Source of the DNA: Xanthobacteraceae bacterium
Lineage (GTDB): Bacteria; Pseudomonadota; Alphaproteobacteria; Rhizobiales; Xanthobacteraceae
NCBI GenBank assembly: GCA_030039105.1
Contig: JASHQO010000496.1
Span: 1 to 23,919, forward strand
Direction of reading: 5' to 3'
DNA length: 23,919 nt
Shown here: piece after piece, positions 6,939-14,727 of the stretch
Position numbering within the stretch: the first letter of the stretch is position 1
How the letters are laid out: each line of letters begins with the position of its first letter
Notes under the pieces: model-generated
What the model was told of the DNA's origin: nothing
Databases searched by the model: none
What the model saw: the letters and a program-made list of their open reading frames with translations, nothing else
Position numbers and translations under genes: made by a program

Positions 6939-7565
6939 ATGAGAATGAATTCGCCGCTGTTTGATCGGATTCGGGTCAAGCCCGACCAGGATCGCAGATT
7001 GCGCGCCGAACTGCCGGCCTGCGAGTGGCCGAGCTGCAAGGCGCCGGCGACGCATCGCGCGCCGAAGGGCCGATTGCGCGCCAACGAGTATTGGCGGTTC
7101 TGCCTCGACCACGTGCGCGAATACAACAATTCGTACAATTTCTTCGCCGGCATGAGCGAAGACGCCATCGCCAAATACCAGAAGGACGCGATCACCGGCC
7201 ATCGGCCGACCTGGAAGATGGGCTCGATCGGCAGCCAGCGTGGCGCCGCGCGCCGCGTCCGCAGCGGTTTTCGCTCCCCCGACTGGGGCGCCGACGATCC
7301 GTTCTCGCTGTTCTGCGAGAACGGCTCCCGGCCGGGCCATGCGCAGCCGGCGTCGGAGGGTCGCAAGATTCTCAATGCACAGCGCCGCGCCTTCGGCGTT
7401 CTCGGCCTTGAAGTGGATGCCAAACGGACCGATATCAAAGCCCGGTTCAAGATGTTGGTAAAACGCCATCATCCCGACGCCAACGGCGGCGACCGCGGTT
7501 CCGAGGATCGGCTGCGGGAGATCATCCAGGCCTATAACTACCTGAAATCCGCCGGCTTCTGCTGA
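6939..7565 (+). CDS. J-domain (DnaJ-like) protein with N-terminal Cys/His motif
   Basis: J-domain proteins stimulate the ATPase of a DnaK-type Hsp70 and deliver clients to it. The J-domain is at the C-terminus (about 150-208): AFGVLGLEVDAKRTDIKARFKMLVKRHHPDANGG, including the essential HPD tripeptide (near 178-180). This differs from classical DnaJ, where it is N-terminal. The N-terminal part has a possible zinc site: C-x4-C (ACEWPSCK, about 28-33) and C-x2-H (WRFCLDHV, about 55-58). The middle is polar and probably flexible. Start choice is uncertain among ATG 6936, 6939 and 6945. I used 6939 because, from memory, relatives begin with a short M-K-L/M-N-SPLFDRIR sequence; GAAG at 6932-6935 fits 6945 best. 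It precedes cobS and faces bolA, so a role in assembling the cobaltochelatase or an iron-sulfur client is possible but unproven. Confidence 0.88.
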   Translation: MRMNSPLFDRIRVKPDQDRRLRAELPACEWPSCKAPATHRAPKGRLRANEYWRFCLDHVREYNNSYNFFAGMSEDAIAKYQKDAITGHRPTWKMGSIGSQRGAARRVRSGFRSPDWGADDPFSLFCENGSRPGHAQPASEGRKILNAQRRAFGVLGLEVDAKRTDIKARFKMLVKRHHPDANGGDRGSEDRLREIIQAYNYLKSAGFC

Positions 7566-7689
7566 CCGTTGAGGAGGCCGTGGCAGTGGCTTTCATCGCC
7601 TTGGGCCTTTCTGCTACATGTACGGCCACATCCGACCGGCGGTGACGGCCGATTCGCGCCTCGGACGGTGCCGAGGCCACGGAGGAGTG

Positions 7690-8676
7690 ATGACTCTCGC
7701 AGCAGATACGCAATCCGGCTTGCCGGATATGAAGGTTTCGGTCCGACAGGTGTTCGGCATCGACAGCGATTTGGAAGTGCCGGCTTATTCCGAACCGGAT
7801 GAGTATGTGCCCGACGTCGACGCCGACTACCGCTTCGACAAGCTAACCACGCTCGCCATCCTCGCCGGCTTCGCCCGCAACCGCCGCGTCATCGTCACCG
7901 GCTATCATGGCACCGGCAAGTCGACCCATGTCGAGCAGGTCGCGGCGCGGCTCAACTGGCCGTGCGTGCGCGTCAATCTCGACAGCCACATCAGCCGTGT
8001 CGATCTGATCGGCAAGGACGCTATCGTCATCCGCGAGGGCATGCAGGTCACCGAATTCCGCGACGGCATTCTGCCGTGGGCGCTGCAGAACAATGTCGCG
8101 CTGTGCTTCGACGAATACGACGCCGGCCGCCCCGACGTGATGTTTGTGATCCAGCGCGTGCTGGAATCCTCGGGCCGTCTGACGCTGCTCGACCAGAATA
8201 AGGTGATCAAACCGCACCCGGCGTTCCGCCTGTTCGCCACCGCCAACACGGTGGGACTCGGCGATACCTCCGGCCTCTATCACGGCACCCAGCAGATCAA
8301 CCAGGGCCAGATGGACCGCTGGTCGATCGTCACCACGCTCAATTATCTGCCGCACGACAACGAGGTCGACATCGTGCTCGCCAAGGCGAAGCACTATCGC
8401 ACCGCCGAGGGCCGCGACATCGTCTCCAAGATGGTGCGGGTGGCCGACCTCACGCGCAACGCCTTCATGAACGGCGATATCTCCACCGTCATGAGTCCGC
8501 GCACGGTCATCACCTGGGCGGAGAACGCTGAGATTTTCGGCGAAATCGGCTTCGCCTTCCGGCTTACCTTCGTCAACAAATGCGACGAGCTGGAGCGTCC
8601 GCTGGTGGCTGAGTTCTATCAGCGCTGCTTCGGCCAGGAGCTGCCGGAATCGGCGGTCAACGTCGCGCTCAGCTAA
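7690..8676 (+). CDS. cobS: Cobaltochelatase subunit CobS (AAA+ ATPase)
   Basis: CobS is the AAA+ motor of the aerobic CobNST cobaltochelatase, which inserts Co2+ into hydrogenobyrinic acid a,c-diamide during vitamin B12 synthesis; it forms rings with CobT. The 328 residues match the usual length (about 330). Walker A is GYHGTGKST (71-79), Walker B is ALCFDEYDAG (137-146), sensor-1 is FATAN (182-186), and a likely arginine finger lies at QMDRW (207-211). The N-terminus carries the CobS signature VFGIDSDLEVPAYSEPDEYV (21-40). The frame is open upstream to 7618, but ATG 7690, just after GGAGGAG (7681-7687), gives the family N-terminus. cobT follows after 12 bases. CobN, the large subunit, is not in the window. 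Confidence 0.96.
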   Translation: MTLAADTQSGLPDMKVSVRQVFGIDSDLEVPAYSEPDEYVPDVDADYRFDKLTTLAILAGFARNRRVIVTGYHGTGKSTHVEQVAARLNWPCVRVNLDSHISRVDLIGKDAIVIREGMQVTEFRDGILPWALQNNVALCFDEYDAGRPDVMFVIQRVLESSGRLTLLDQNKVIKPHPAFRLFATANTVGLGDTSGLYHGTQQINQGQMDRWSIVTTLNYLPHDNEVDIVLAKAKHYRTAEGRDIVSKMVRVADLTRNAFMNGDISTVMSPRTVITWAENAEIFGEIGFAFRLTFVNKCDELERPLVAEFYQRCFGQELPESAVNVALS

Positions 8677-8688
8677 CCGGGCGAGACC

Positions 8689-10587
8689 GTGCCGTCGAAT
8701 ATCAAGCCGAAGACACCCGCCAAGGAAGCGCCGACCGAGCCGTTCAAGCGCGCCGTCGGCGTCTGCCTCAAGGCGATCTCCGGCAAGGGCGATCTCGACG
8801 TGTCGTTCGCCGCCGAGCGCCCCGGCCTGGTTGGTGGCAAGGCGCGGCTGCCGGAGCCGCCGCGGCGGCTCAACGAGCGCGAGGCCGCGATCGTGCGCGG
8901 CCACGCCGATTCGATCGCGCTGCGGCTCGCCTGTCATGATCCGGCGGTGCATCGCAAGCTGGCGCCCGGCGGTCAGCAGGCCCGCGCGGTGTTCGAGGCG
9001 GTCGAGCAGGCCCGCGTCGAGGCCATCGGTTCGCGCCGCATGGGCGGTGTCGCGAAAAACCTCGCCGCCATGCTCGACGACCGGTTCCATCGCGGTAAAT
9101 TCGACGAGATCACCGATCGCGCCGATGCACCAATCGAAGATGCACTCGCCATGCTGGTGCGCGAGCGGCTCACCGGCGAAGCGCCGCCGCTGACCGCACG
9201 CAAGCTCGTCGATCTGTGGCGGCCGCTGATCGAGGAGCGCGCCGGCCGCGATCTCGACCGGCTCGAGCGCGTGCTCACCGATCAGCGCAAGTTCGGCGAC
9301 GTCATCCACGATCTGCTCGATTGCCTCGACATGGGCGAGGATCGCTCGAGCGAGTCCGACGATGAGGAAGGCGAGGAGGGCGATCAGGAAAATCAGAAGG
9401 ACGAGCAGGGCCAGGACGGCGACGCCTCCGATTCCGCCGACTCCGAGCGGATGAGCGCCGAGGCGGAAGCGTCGGCCGAGGAGCTGCCCGATTCCAGCTC
9501 CGAAGCGGTCGATGCGCCGGCCGCCGAGATGGCCGACGATGCGGAGATGGGCGATTCCGAGACCGCCGCCGAGCCGTGGCGGCCGCGCAATCAGCGTAAC
9601 GAGCCGCGCGGCCCGGATTACAAGCCTTATCTGAGCAAGTTCGACGAGGTGGTGGGCGCTGAAGATCTGTGCGAGCCGGAAGAGCTCGAACGCCTGCGCG
9701 GCTATCTCGACAAGCAGCTCTCTCACTTGCAGGGCGTGGTGGCGCGGCTCGCCAACCGGCTGCAGCGGCTCTTGCTGGCGCAGCAGAACCGCGCCTGGGA
9801 ATTCGATCTCGAAGAAGGCCTGCTCGATCCGGCGCGGCTGCCGCGCGTGATCGTCGATCCGATGCATCCGTTGTCGTTCAAGCGCGAGAAGGACACCGAC
9901 TTCCGCGACACGGTGGTGACGTTGCTGCTCGACAATTCCGGCTCGATGCGCGGCCGTCCGATTACGGTCGCGGCCACCTGCGCCGACATTCTGGCCCGCA
10001 CGCTGGAGCGCTGCGGCGTCAAGGTCGAGATTCTGGGCTTCACCACCCGTGCGTGGAAGGGCGGCCAATCGCGCGAAGCCTGGCTCGCCAACGGCAAGCC
10101 GGCCAATCCCGGCCGGCTCAACGACCTGCGCCACATCATCTACAAGGCAGCCGATGCGCCGTGGCGCCGCGCGCGCAAGAATCTCGGGCTGATGATGCGT
10201 GAGGGCCTGCTCAAGGAAAACATCGACGGCGAGGCGCTCGATTGGGCGCACAAACGGCTGCTCGGCCGGCCGGAGACCCGCAAGATCCTGATGATGATCT
10301 CCGACGGCGCGCCGGTCGACGACTCGACGTTGTCGGTCAACCCGGGAAACTATCTGGAGCGTCACCTGCGTTGGGTGATCGAAGACATCGAGACTCGTTC
10401 GCCGGTGGAGTTGATCGCCATCGGCATCGGCCATGACGTCACGCGCTATTACCGGCGCGCCGTCACCATCGTCGATGCCGAGGAGCTCGGCGGCGTCATG
10501 ACCGAGAAGCTCGCCGAGCTGTTCGAGGAGCGCCCGCCCGAAGTTCGGACGCGACCCGACCGCCCGCCGCGGCGGTTGCACGCATAG
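8689..10587 (+). CDS. cobT: Cobaltochelatase subunit CobT (VWA domain)
   Basis: CobT is the partner of CobS in the aerobic cobaltochelatase complex that works with CobN in cobalamin synthesis. The 632 residues agree with known CobT (about 630). The N-terminal domain (1-215) includes the CobT-typical PFKRAVGVCLKAISG and a helical region. A strongly acidic Asp/Glu/Ser-rich linker spans about 218-300. The C-terminal VWA domain (about 405-625) has a complete MIDAS opening, LLLDNSGSMRG, with Asp415, Ser417 and Ser419, and the later ISDGAPVDDST segment. The start is GTG 8689, preceded by GGGCGAG; no upstream ATG fits. It is translated from the same message as cobS. A long antisense open frame across cobST is a base-composition artefact. 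Confidence 0.96.
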   Translation: MPSNIKPKTPAKEAPTEPFKRAVGVCLKAISGKGDLDVSFAAERPGLVGGKARLPEPPRRLNEREAAIVRGHADSIALRLACHDPAVHRKLAPGGQQARAVFEAVEQARVEAIGSRRMGGVAKNLAAMLDDRFHRGKFDEITDRADAPIEDALAMLVRERLTGEAPPLTARKLVDLWRPLIEERAGRDLDRLERVLTDQRKFGDVIHDLLDCLDMGEDRSSESDDEEGEEGDQENQKDEQGQDGDASDSADSERMSAEAEASAEELPDSSSEAVDAPAAEMADDAEMGDSETAAEPWRPRNQRNEPRGPDYKPYLSKFDEVVGAEDLCEPEELERLRGYLDKQLSHLQGVVARLANRLQRLLLAQQNRAWEFDLEEGLLDPARLPRVIVDPMHPLSFKREKDTDFRDTVVTLLLDNSGSMRGRPITVAATCADILARTLERCGVKVEILGFTTRAWKGGQSREAWLANGKPANPGRLNDLRHIIYKAADAPWRRARKNLGLMMREGLLKENIDGEALDWAHKRLLGRPETRKILMMISDGAPVDDSTLSVNPGNYLERHLRWVIEDIETRSPVELIAIGIGHDVTRYYRRAVTIVDAEELGGVMTEKLAELFEERPPEVRTRPDRPPRRLHA

Positions 10588-10658
10588 TCGGACTGAGCGA
10601 TCTCGGTTAGGCTCGCCCGGCGCGTGGCTCGGCAAACAGCAAGAGCCACCATCATCTT

Positions 10659-10665
10659 GGAGGAG
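10659..10665 (+). promoter_or_regulatory. Strong ribosome-binding site of the Bug receptor gene
   Basis: GGAGGAG five bases before ATG 10671 fixes that start and agrees with the signal peptide that follows. Confidence 0.6.
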
Positions 10666-10670
10666 CACAC

Positions 10671-11636
10671 ATGAGCGGATGCCGGTTGGGTATGGCCGTC
10701 TTCTGCCTCGCGGCATTGGCGCTGACTTCGGCTCACGCCGCCGACTATCCCGACAAAGCGGTGATGATTATTTCCGACGCGGGTGCCGGCGCCAGCCCGG
10801 ACGTCGCCATGCGCATCATCGCCGACGGTTTGAGCAAGATGTGGGGCCAGCAGGCCGTGGTGGTCAATCATCCTGGCGCCAACGGCAGCATCGCCGCGCA
10901 CGCGGCGAGCGAGGCGCCCAACGATGGCTATACGCTCTATTCGCCGGCGCTCTCCACTTTCGTAGCGCTACCGACGGTGGCGCCGAACCTGCCGGTGAAG
11001 CTGCCGCGCGATTTCCTGCCGGTAGGCTTCATCGCCGAGCAGCCGATGTTTCTTTCGGTCGATCCCAAGACCGGCATCGCGACGCTGCCCGAGTTGATCG
11101 ACCGCGCCAAGAAGGCGCCGGGTACGCTGTCGATCGCGGTTTCGGGCGTCGGCCGCATGACGCATCTGACCGGGCTGCTGTTGCAGCAGAAGGCCGGCAT
11201 CAAGTTCATCCCGGTGCCTTACACCGGCGGCCCGTCGGCGGCATTGGCCGATGTCGCCGGCGGTCGCGTCACCATGATGATCGAGGGCTATCCGGGCATC
11301 ATCGGCGCGGTGAACGCCGGGCAGGTCAAGTTGATCGCGGTGGCCTCGCCACAGCGGCTGCCGGAGTTTCCCGACCTGCCGACCGTGGCCGAAACCATTC
11401 CGGGTTTTTCCGCGGCAGGCTGGCTGATCGTCGCCGCCCCGGTCGGCACGCCGGCGCCGATCGTCAACAAGGTGAGCGCGGACATTGCCAAGGTCGTCGC
11501 CGATCCGGAGGTGAAGAAGAAGCTGTCCGCCACCGGCAGCTACACGCATCCGATGACGCCGGACGAGACCGGCGCGTTCGTCGCCAAGCAGCAGGAAACC
11601 TGGTTGCCGGTGTTGCAGACCATCTCGACGCAATAA
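10671..11636 (+). CDS. Bug-family (tripartite tricarboxylate transporter) solute receptor
   Basis: Bug proteins are periplasmic receptors that capture small carboxylates for TctAB-type transporters or act as sensors. The 321-residue length is typical. A signal peptide occupies about 1-24 (hydrophobic GMAVFCLAALALTSAHA, cleavage after AHA). The mature part begins ADYPDKAVMIISDAGAGASPD, the usual first strand and ligand loop, followed by NHPGANGSIAAHAAS (66-80) and the YTLYSPALST region. The second-lobe motif VPYTGGPSAALADVAGGRVTMM is near 182-203. Here the common KPIR(V/L)IVPF start is replaced by KAVMIISD, so ligand contacts may differ. No TctA or TctB membrane genes are adjacent; orphan Bug receptors are common in this group. 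It converges with the next gene after seven bases. Confidence 0.92.
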   Translation: MSGCRLGMAVFCLAALALTSAHAADYPDKAVMIISDAGAGASPDVAMRIIADGLSKMWGQQAVVVNHPGANGSIAAHAASEAPNDGYTLYSPALSTFVALPTVAPNLPVKLPRDFLPVGFIAEQPMFLSVDPKTGIATLPELIDRAKKAPGTLSIAVSGVGRMTHLTGLLLQQKAGIKFIPVPYTGGPSAALADVAGGRVTMMIEGYPGIIGAVNAGQVKLIAVASPQRLPEFPDLPTVAETIPGFSAAGWLIVAAPVGTPAPIVNKVSADIAKVVADPEVKKKLSATGSYTHPMTPDETGAFVAKQQETWLPVLQTISTQ

Positions 11637-11643
11637 ACTGCGT

Positions 11644-12369
11644 TCACGCAGCGACGCCGAAGCCGCGCAACTGGCCGCGCTCGATGATCCGTTGCAGCAG
11701 GCCCGATGCTTTGGCCTCGGCGACGAATTCGTTCAGGTACGCCAGCAATGCGACGCGACCTTGCACCACCGCCATGCCGACGCGGTTGACGCCGTAGCCC
11801 GCGGGCAGCACGCGCGCGCCGGGCAGCCGCTCGGCAAAATCGAGAAGCTGATCGCGCGGAAATGCGAGCGCATCGACTCTGCCGGCTTTGAGCAGCGCGA
11901 AGGCGTCCTCCGGCAACTCGACGCCAACGAGGTCACACTGCCGGACAATGCGGCGCAGCGCCAACGCCGAGGCATGGCTGTCGACAAGGCCGATGCGGCA
12001 TCCCGGCCGGTCGGCGTCTCCGATGGCCGCGATGGTCGAGCCGGCCGGCACCAGGAGTGAATAGTCGAACTGGAACAACGGTTCCGTGAAATCCACCACC
12101 GCGACGCGCGACGGCTCGATACCGAGAAAGATCACATCGCATTCGCCGCCTTGCAAACCGCCAATCGCCGCCTTCGGCGACGGATATTTGACGATCCGTG
12201 TTGCAACGCCGAGGCGCTCAGCGAGTTGGCGAGTGATTTCGACGGCGATGAATCCGGTGCCGGCGCCGCGAACGGCAGCGCCGTCTTCCGCGTACTGCGG
12301 CAGGAACAGCGCCAGGCGAACCGCGCCGGCCGCCGCAAGCTCGGTGCCCCGCGGATCGGCCGCGGGCAT
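11644..12369 (-). CDS. Family-3 extracellular solute-binding domain protein without signal peptide
   Basis: The 241 residues fold like an amino-acid-type periplasmic binding protein: AVRLALFLPQYAED (16-29), GTGFIAVEITRQLAERLGV (37-55), GGECDVIFLGIEPSR (73-87), the VVDFTEPLFQFDYSLLVPAGS hinge (91-111), and the second-lobe VGVELPEDAFALLKAGRVDALAF region. There is no signal peptide or lipobox: the N-terminus MPAADPRGTELAAAGA is short and polar. The ATG lies eight bases after the cupin stop, and any longer version would have to start inside that gene. Function may therefore be cytoplasmic ligand binding, or export may use an unrecognised route. From memory, similar signal-less proteins occur in Bradyrhizobium relatives. 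It is probably co-transcribed with the cupin upstream. Confidence 0.82.
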   Translation of the reverse strand: MPAADPRGTELAAAGAVRLALFLPQYAEDGAAVRGAGTGFIAVEITRQLAERLGVATRIVKYPSPKAAIGGLQGGECDVIFLGIEPSRVAVVDFTEPLFQFDYSLLVPAGSTIAAIGDADRPGCRIGLVDSHASALALRRIVRQCDLVGVELPEDAFALLKAGRVDALAFPRDQLLDFAERLPGARVLPAGYGVNRVGMAVVQGRVALLAYLNEFVAEAKASGLLQRIIERGQLRGFGVAA

Positions 12370-12377
12370 TGCGGCGA

Positions 12378-12806
12378 TTATCGCTCGCCGGGCTCGGTGA
12401 AGAACCTCTCGCCGAAGGCGAAGCGGTTCGGCTTCAAGAAGAAGCCGAGCAGCACCGCACCGTTGGGCGCCACCGCCTCATGCTGATTGCCGGCCGGCCG
12501 CCAGACGAACTGACCCGGTCCGCACTTGCCCTCGTGGTCTTCGAGCGAGCCCTCGATCACGTAAGTCTGTTCGAGCGCGGTGTGCTCGTGCAGCGGCACG
12601 ATGGCGCCGGGTTGCAGCTTGAACAGCGCAGTGGTGACGCCGTTGTTGTCGGTGTAGAGCACCTTGATCTCGATGCCGGGGAATTTGGTTTTCTCCCACG
12701 GCATGTTCGGCGCATCGACGTAGTGGGCGGCGCGCTGCGGCGGGTTCTCCGGCTTGATGTCGGCATGGACGACTTTGCGGGCTGGCGCGGCAACTTGCAC
12801 GGACAT
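12378..12806 (-). CDS. Cupin-domain protein
   Basis: A 142-residue single-domain cupin (double-stranded beta-helix). Motif 1 is visible as PLHEHTALEQTYVIEG (71-86), giving likely metal ligands His73, His75 and Glu79. Motif 2 is CGPGQFVWRPAGNQHEAVAP (95-114), giving His109. It is similar to ChrR-like and dioxygenase-like cupins; the substrate is unknown. The frame is open up to 12881, but ATG 12806 has an AGGGAG site seven bases upstream, while the longer version would run into the rpmB terminator hairpin. The gene immediately upstream of the signal-less binding protein is this one, so the two probably form an operon. Nothing in the sequence tells whether it is catalytic or a small-molecule sensor. 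Confidence 0.87.
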   Translation of the reverse strand: MSVQVAAPARKVVHADIKPENPPQRAAHYVDAPNMPWEKTKFPGIEIKVLYTDNNGVTTALFKLQPGAIVPLHEHTALEQTYVIEGSLEDHEGKCGPGQFVWRPAGNQHEAVAPNGAVLLGFFLKPNRFAFGERFFTEPGER

Positions 12807-12811
12807 GGGCA

Positions 12812-12817
12812 TCTCCC
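12812..12817 (-). promoter_or_regulatory. Ribosome-binding site that fixes the cupin start
   Basis: On the minus strand AGGGAG lies a few bases before ATG 12806. This supports the 142-residue protein over the longer open frame. Confidence 0.5.
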
Positions 12818-12883
12818 TGGGCATCGGTTGGCTTTGAGCATATTGCGCCGGGTGCCGCGCCGCCAGGGCCGTAAAATGCACAA

Positions 12884-12903
12884 GGCCCGCGCGGAGCGCG
12901 GCC
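12884..12903 (-). terminator. Intrinsic terminator of rpmB
   Basis: GGCC-c-GCGC / GCGC-GGCC forms an 8-bp GC stem with one bulged base and a GGA loop. On the minus strand it is followed by TTGTGCATTTT, a modest U-tract. It lies 34 bases after the rpmB stop and before the cupin gene, so it separates the two transcription units. Confidence 0.6.
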
Positions 12904-12937
12904 TCAAGGGTCGACTGGTAACAACAAGGCGTGCAGC

Positions 12938-13228
12938 TTACGCCGTTGCCTTGCGCTTCTTCAAAACCTCGCGCTTGAGGTCGAGCACCCGCGGCGACAG
13001 TTCGGCGTCCTTCGCTGCCAGCAGGAAGGCATCGAAGCCGCCGCGATGATCGACGGTCTTCAGCGCATTGGCGGACACCCGCAGCCGCACCCGGCGGTTG
13101 AGCGCCTCGGATATCAGCGTGACATTGAGCAGATTTGGCCGAAACCGCCGCTTGGTCTTAATGTTGGAGTGGCTGACCCGGTGGCCGATCTGGCGGGTCT
13201 TTCCGGTCAGCTCGCAACGCCATGCCAT
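12938..13228 (-). CDS. rpmB: 50S ribosomal protein L28
   Basis: A 96-residue basic protein of the large ribosomal subunit. The family opening MAWRCELTGKTRQIGHRVSHS is intact, followed by NIKTKRRFRPNL (22-33), RVRLRVSANALKTVDHRGG (46-64) and a lysine/arginine-rich C-terminus (KREVLKKRKATA). It has only one cysteine in the first motif, so it is the zinc-independent form. The frame is open far upstream to 13939, but ATG 13228, with AGGA about nine bases before it, gives the exact L28 N-terminus. A clear promoter lies about 70 bases upstream and a hairpin terminator after the stop, so it is a single-gene unit. Confidence 0.97.
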   Translation of the reverse strand: MAWRCELTGKTRQIGHRVSHSNIKTKRRFRPNLLNVTLISEALNRRVRLRVSANALKTVDHRGGFDAFLLAAKDAELSPRVLDLKREVLKKRKATA

Positions 13229-13298
13229 GACTGTCGTTCCTGAATTAAGCCGTGCGTCGGGCGCCGCCACACGACGAAAATAAGGGGATTGGCGCGGA

Positions 13299-13327
13299 CC
13301 TATAGTCAGGGGGCCGGGCAGCGTCAA
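13299..13327 (-). promoter_or_regulatory. Sigma-70-type promoter of rpmB
   Basis: On the minus strand TTGACG (13327-13322) and TATAGG (13304-13299) are separated by exactly 17 bases. Transcription should start near 13292, giving a leader of about 64 bases to rpmB. This is the cleanest housekeeping promoter in the window. Confidence 0.7.
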
Positions 13328-13390
13328 GCGTCTGTCACGCGCAGGCTTATCGGCGCCAAACCACACAAAGGTCGTATTCGGCAACGAGAC

Positions 13391-14320
13391 ATGGGCTGGA
13401 CTTTCAGGCTGAAACCCCGCCGATCCGGCGGCTTTTCGGGGAAAGCACCGCCAGTGTTCCTGCTGCCGCACCGGTTCGATCTCGCTTCCGCCGCCCTCAC
13501 CGCGGCGGTTTGCGTCATGGCGGCACTCGTGATCGACGCCCGCCACGGCGCGGCGGCGCAAACCCGCTTGAACGCCGAATATGCCGCCACCCTCGCCGGC
13601 CTGCCGATCGGTCGCGGCAGTTGGGTCATCGAGATCGCCGACGAGCAGTACAGCGCCGCCGCCAGCGGCTCGACGACCGGGCTGCTTCGTGTCTTCACCG
13701 GCGCGCACGGCACCGGCGCCACCCAGGGCAGCTTCAACGGCGACCAGGCGATGCCGACCAGCTACGTCGCCACGATCGATTGGGATCGCAAGATCGACGA
13801 CGTGCGCATTGTGATGGCGGGCGGCAACGTCAAAGATTACGCCGCCGAGCCACCCTTGATCCCGCATCCCGAGCGCATTCCGGTGACCGATGCCGACCGC
13901 CGCAACGTGGTCGATCCGATGAGCTCGACGCTCGATCATGTCGGCGGTACCGGCGACCCGGTGTCGCCGCAGGCGTGCGGCCGCAAGGTCGCCGTGTTCG
14001 ACGGCCGCGTGCGCTACGACCTGCGCAGCGAATTCAAGCGCATCGAGATGGTGAAGGCCGAGCGCGGCTACCAGGGTCCGGTGGCGGTCTGCGCGGTCTA
14101 CTTCGAGCCGATCTCGGGCTACATTCCGAGCCGGGCGGTGATCAAATACCTGGTTCAGTTGCGCGACGCCGAAGTCTGGCTGGCGCCGATCACCGGAACC
14201 CGCGTGCTAGTGCCGTTCCGCTTCTCGCTACCGACGCCGCTTGGGCTCGGTGTGCTGCAGGCAACGCAATTCGTCTCCATCGCGCAGGCTGGGCACCCCA
14301 GCGTCGCCAAGACGCAGTAA
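13391..14320 (+). CDS. DUF3108-like exported protein
   Basis: About 309 residues, function unknown. A hydrophobic segment near 30-50 (ASAALTAAVCVMAALVI) ends in ARHGAAAQ, which looks like a signal peptide or N-terminal anchor. The mature part begins LNAEYAATLAGLPIGRGSWVIEI, the opening of DUF3108-type beta-rich envelope proteins. The C-terminal half has GRVRYDLRSEFKRIEMV and VCAVYFEPISGYIPSRAV. The start is uncertain. A TTG at 13289 opens the frame but lies inside the rpmB promoter region. ATG 13391 has only a weak site, and GTG 13454 has GGGGA upstream and would place the signal peptide closer to the N-terminus. It is divergent from rpmB, and no partner gene follows in the next 430 bases. 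Confidence 0.72.
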   Translation: MGWTFRLKPRRSGGFSGKAPPVFLLPHRFDLASAALTAAVCVMAALVIDARHGAAAQTRLNAEYAATLAGLPIGRGSWVIEIADEQYSAAASGSTTGLLRVFTGAHGTGATQGSFNGDQAMPTSYVATIDWDRKIDDVRIVMAGGNVKDYAAEPPLIPHPERIPVTDADRRNVVDPMSSTLDHVGGTGDPVSPQACGRKVAVFDGRVRYDLRSEFKRIEMVKAERGYQGPVAVCAVYFEPISGYIPSRAVIKYLVQLRDAEVWLAPITGTRVLVPFRFSLPTPLGLGVLQATQFVSIAQAGHPSVAKTQ

Positions 14321-14455
14321 TCATACGCGGTTATTGCGGTCGTCGCGCGGGCGCCACACGGCTGTTGCACACTCGGCTCGAAAAGACCGCCGCGGGCCCG
14401 GCATGGGCATCGGCCTGTGGCGCTGGCGTCCCCGCTATCCACAGGAGGCTTGATC

Positions 14456-14548
14456 TTGACTCACCGCGGAATCGTGATCCGCCGGCGCATTAACGCCCCG
14501 GGTGTCAATGCGATGGTTCAAGACTGCGCAAAACACCCGATCTGGTAG
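14456..14548 (+). other. Candidate 30-residue small ORF with TTG start
   Basis: AGGAGG (14443-14448) lies seven bases before TTG 14456. The frame encodes a basic peptide beginning MTHRGIVIRRRINAPG and ending AKHPIW before TAG. No family is recognised, and length and start codon make chance occurrence quite possible. Confidence 0.25.
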
Positions 14549-14670
14549 GCAGCGCGGGCGGCCGCTCCATATATCGCGGTGAACGAACTCGAACAGCCCG
14601 CGAGTCGCTGATTCGGCCGCTATTCGTTCCAGACTCGTTCCACACGTTAAGCACAGGCCTTTCCAGCGTC

Positions 14671-14689
14671 GCGTTGTGATACACAAAGC
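14671..14689. promoter_or_regulatory. Palindrome upstream of the helicase gene
   Basis: TTGTG-ATA-CACAA is a perfect 5-bp inverted repeat, extended by a GC/GC pair with one mismatch to 19 bases. It lies about 65 bases before the helicase start, a suitable place for an operator, but no regulator is known for it. Confidence 0.3.
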
Positions 14690-14727
14690 AATTCCCCACC
14701 TACCTTTTTCGCTCGCGCGGAGGGACA

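Noticed and set aside
7843..10716. A 957-codon open frame on the minus strand across cobS and cobT
   Set aside because: It is antisense to two strongly recognised genes, has repetitive Arg/Asp/Val/Leu composition typical of reverse frames in GC-rich DNA, and shows no domain or ribosome site.
11638..11651. CTGCG-TTCA-CGCAG hairpin between the convergent Bug and solute-binding genes
   Set aside because: A 5-bp stem without a U-tract on either strand that overlaps a stop codon; too weak to call a terminator.
13229..13939. Extension of the rpmB frame to a 333-codon protein
   Set aside because: L28 begins exactly at 13228 with its own ribosome site and promoter; the upstream part is antisense to the DUF3108-like gene.
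14435..14443. DnaA-box-like CTATCCACA in the gap before the helicase
   Set aside because: A single eight-of-nine match is expected by chance; there is no cluster, AT-rich unwinding element or dnaA-type neighbour.
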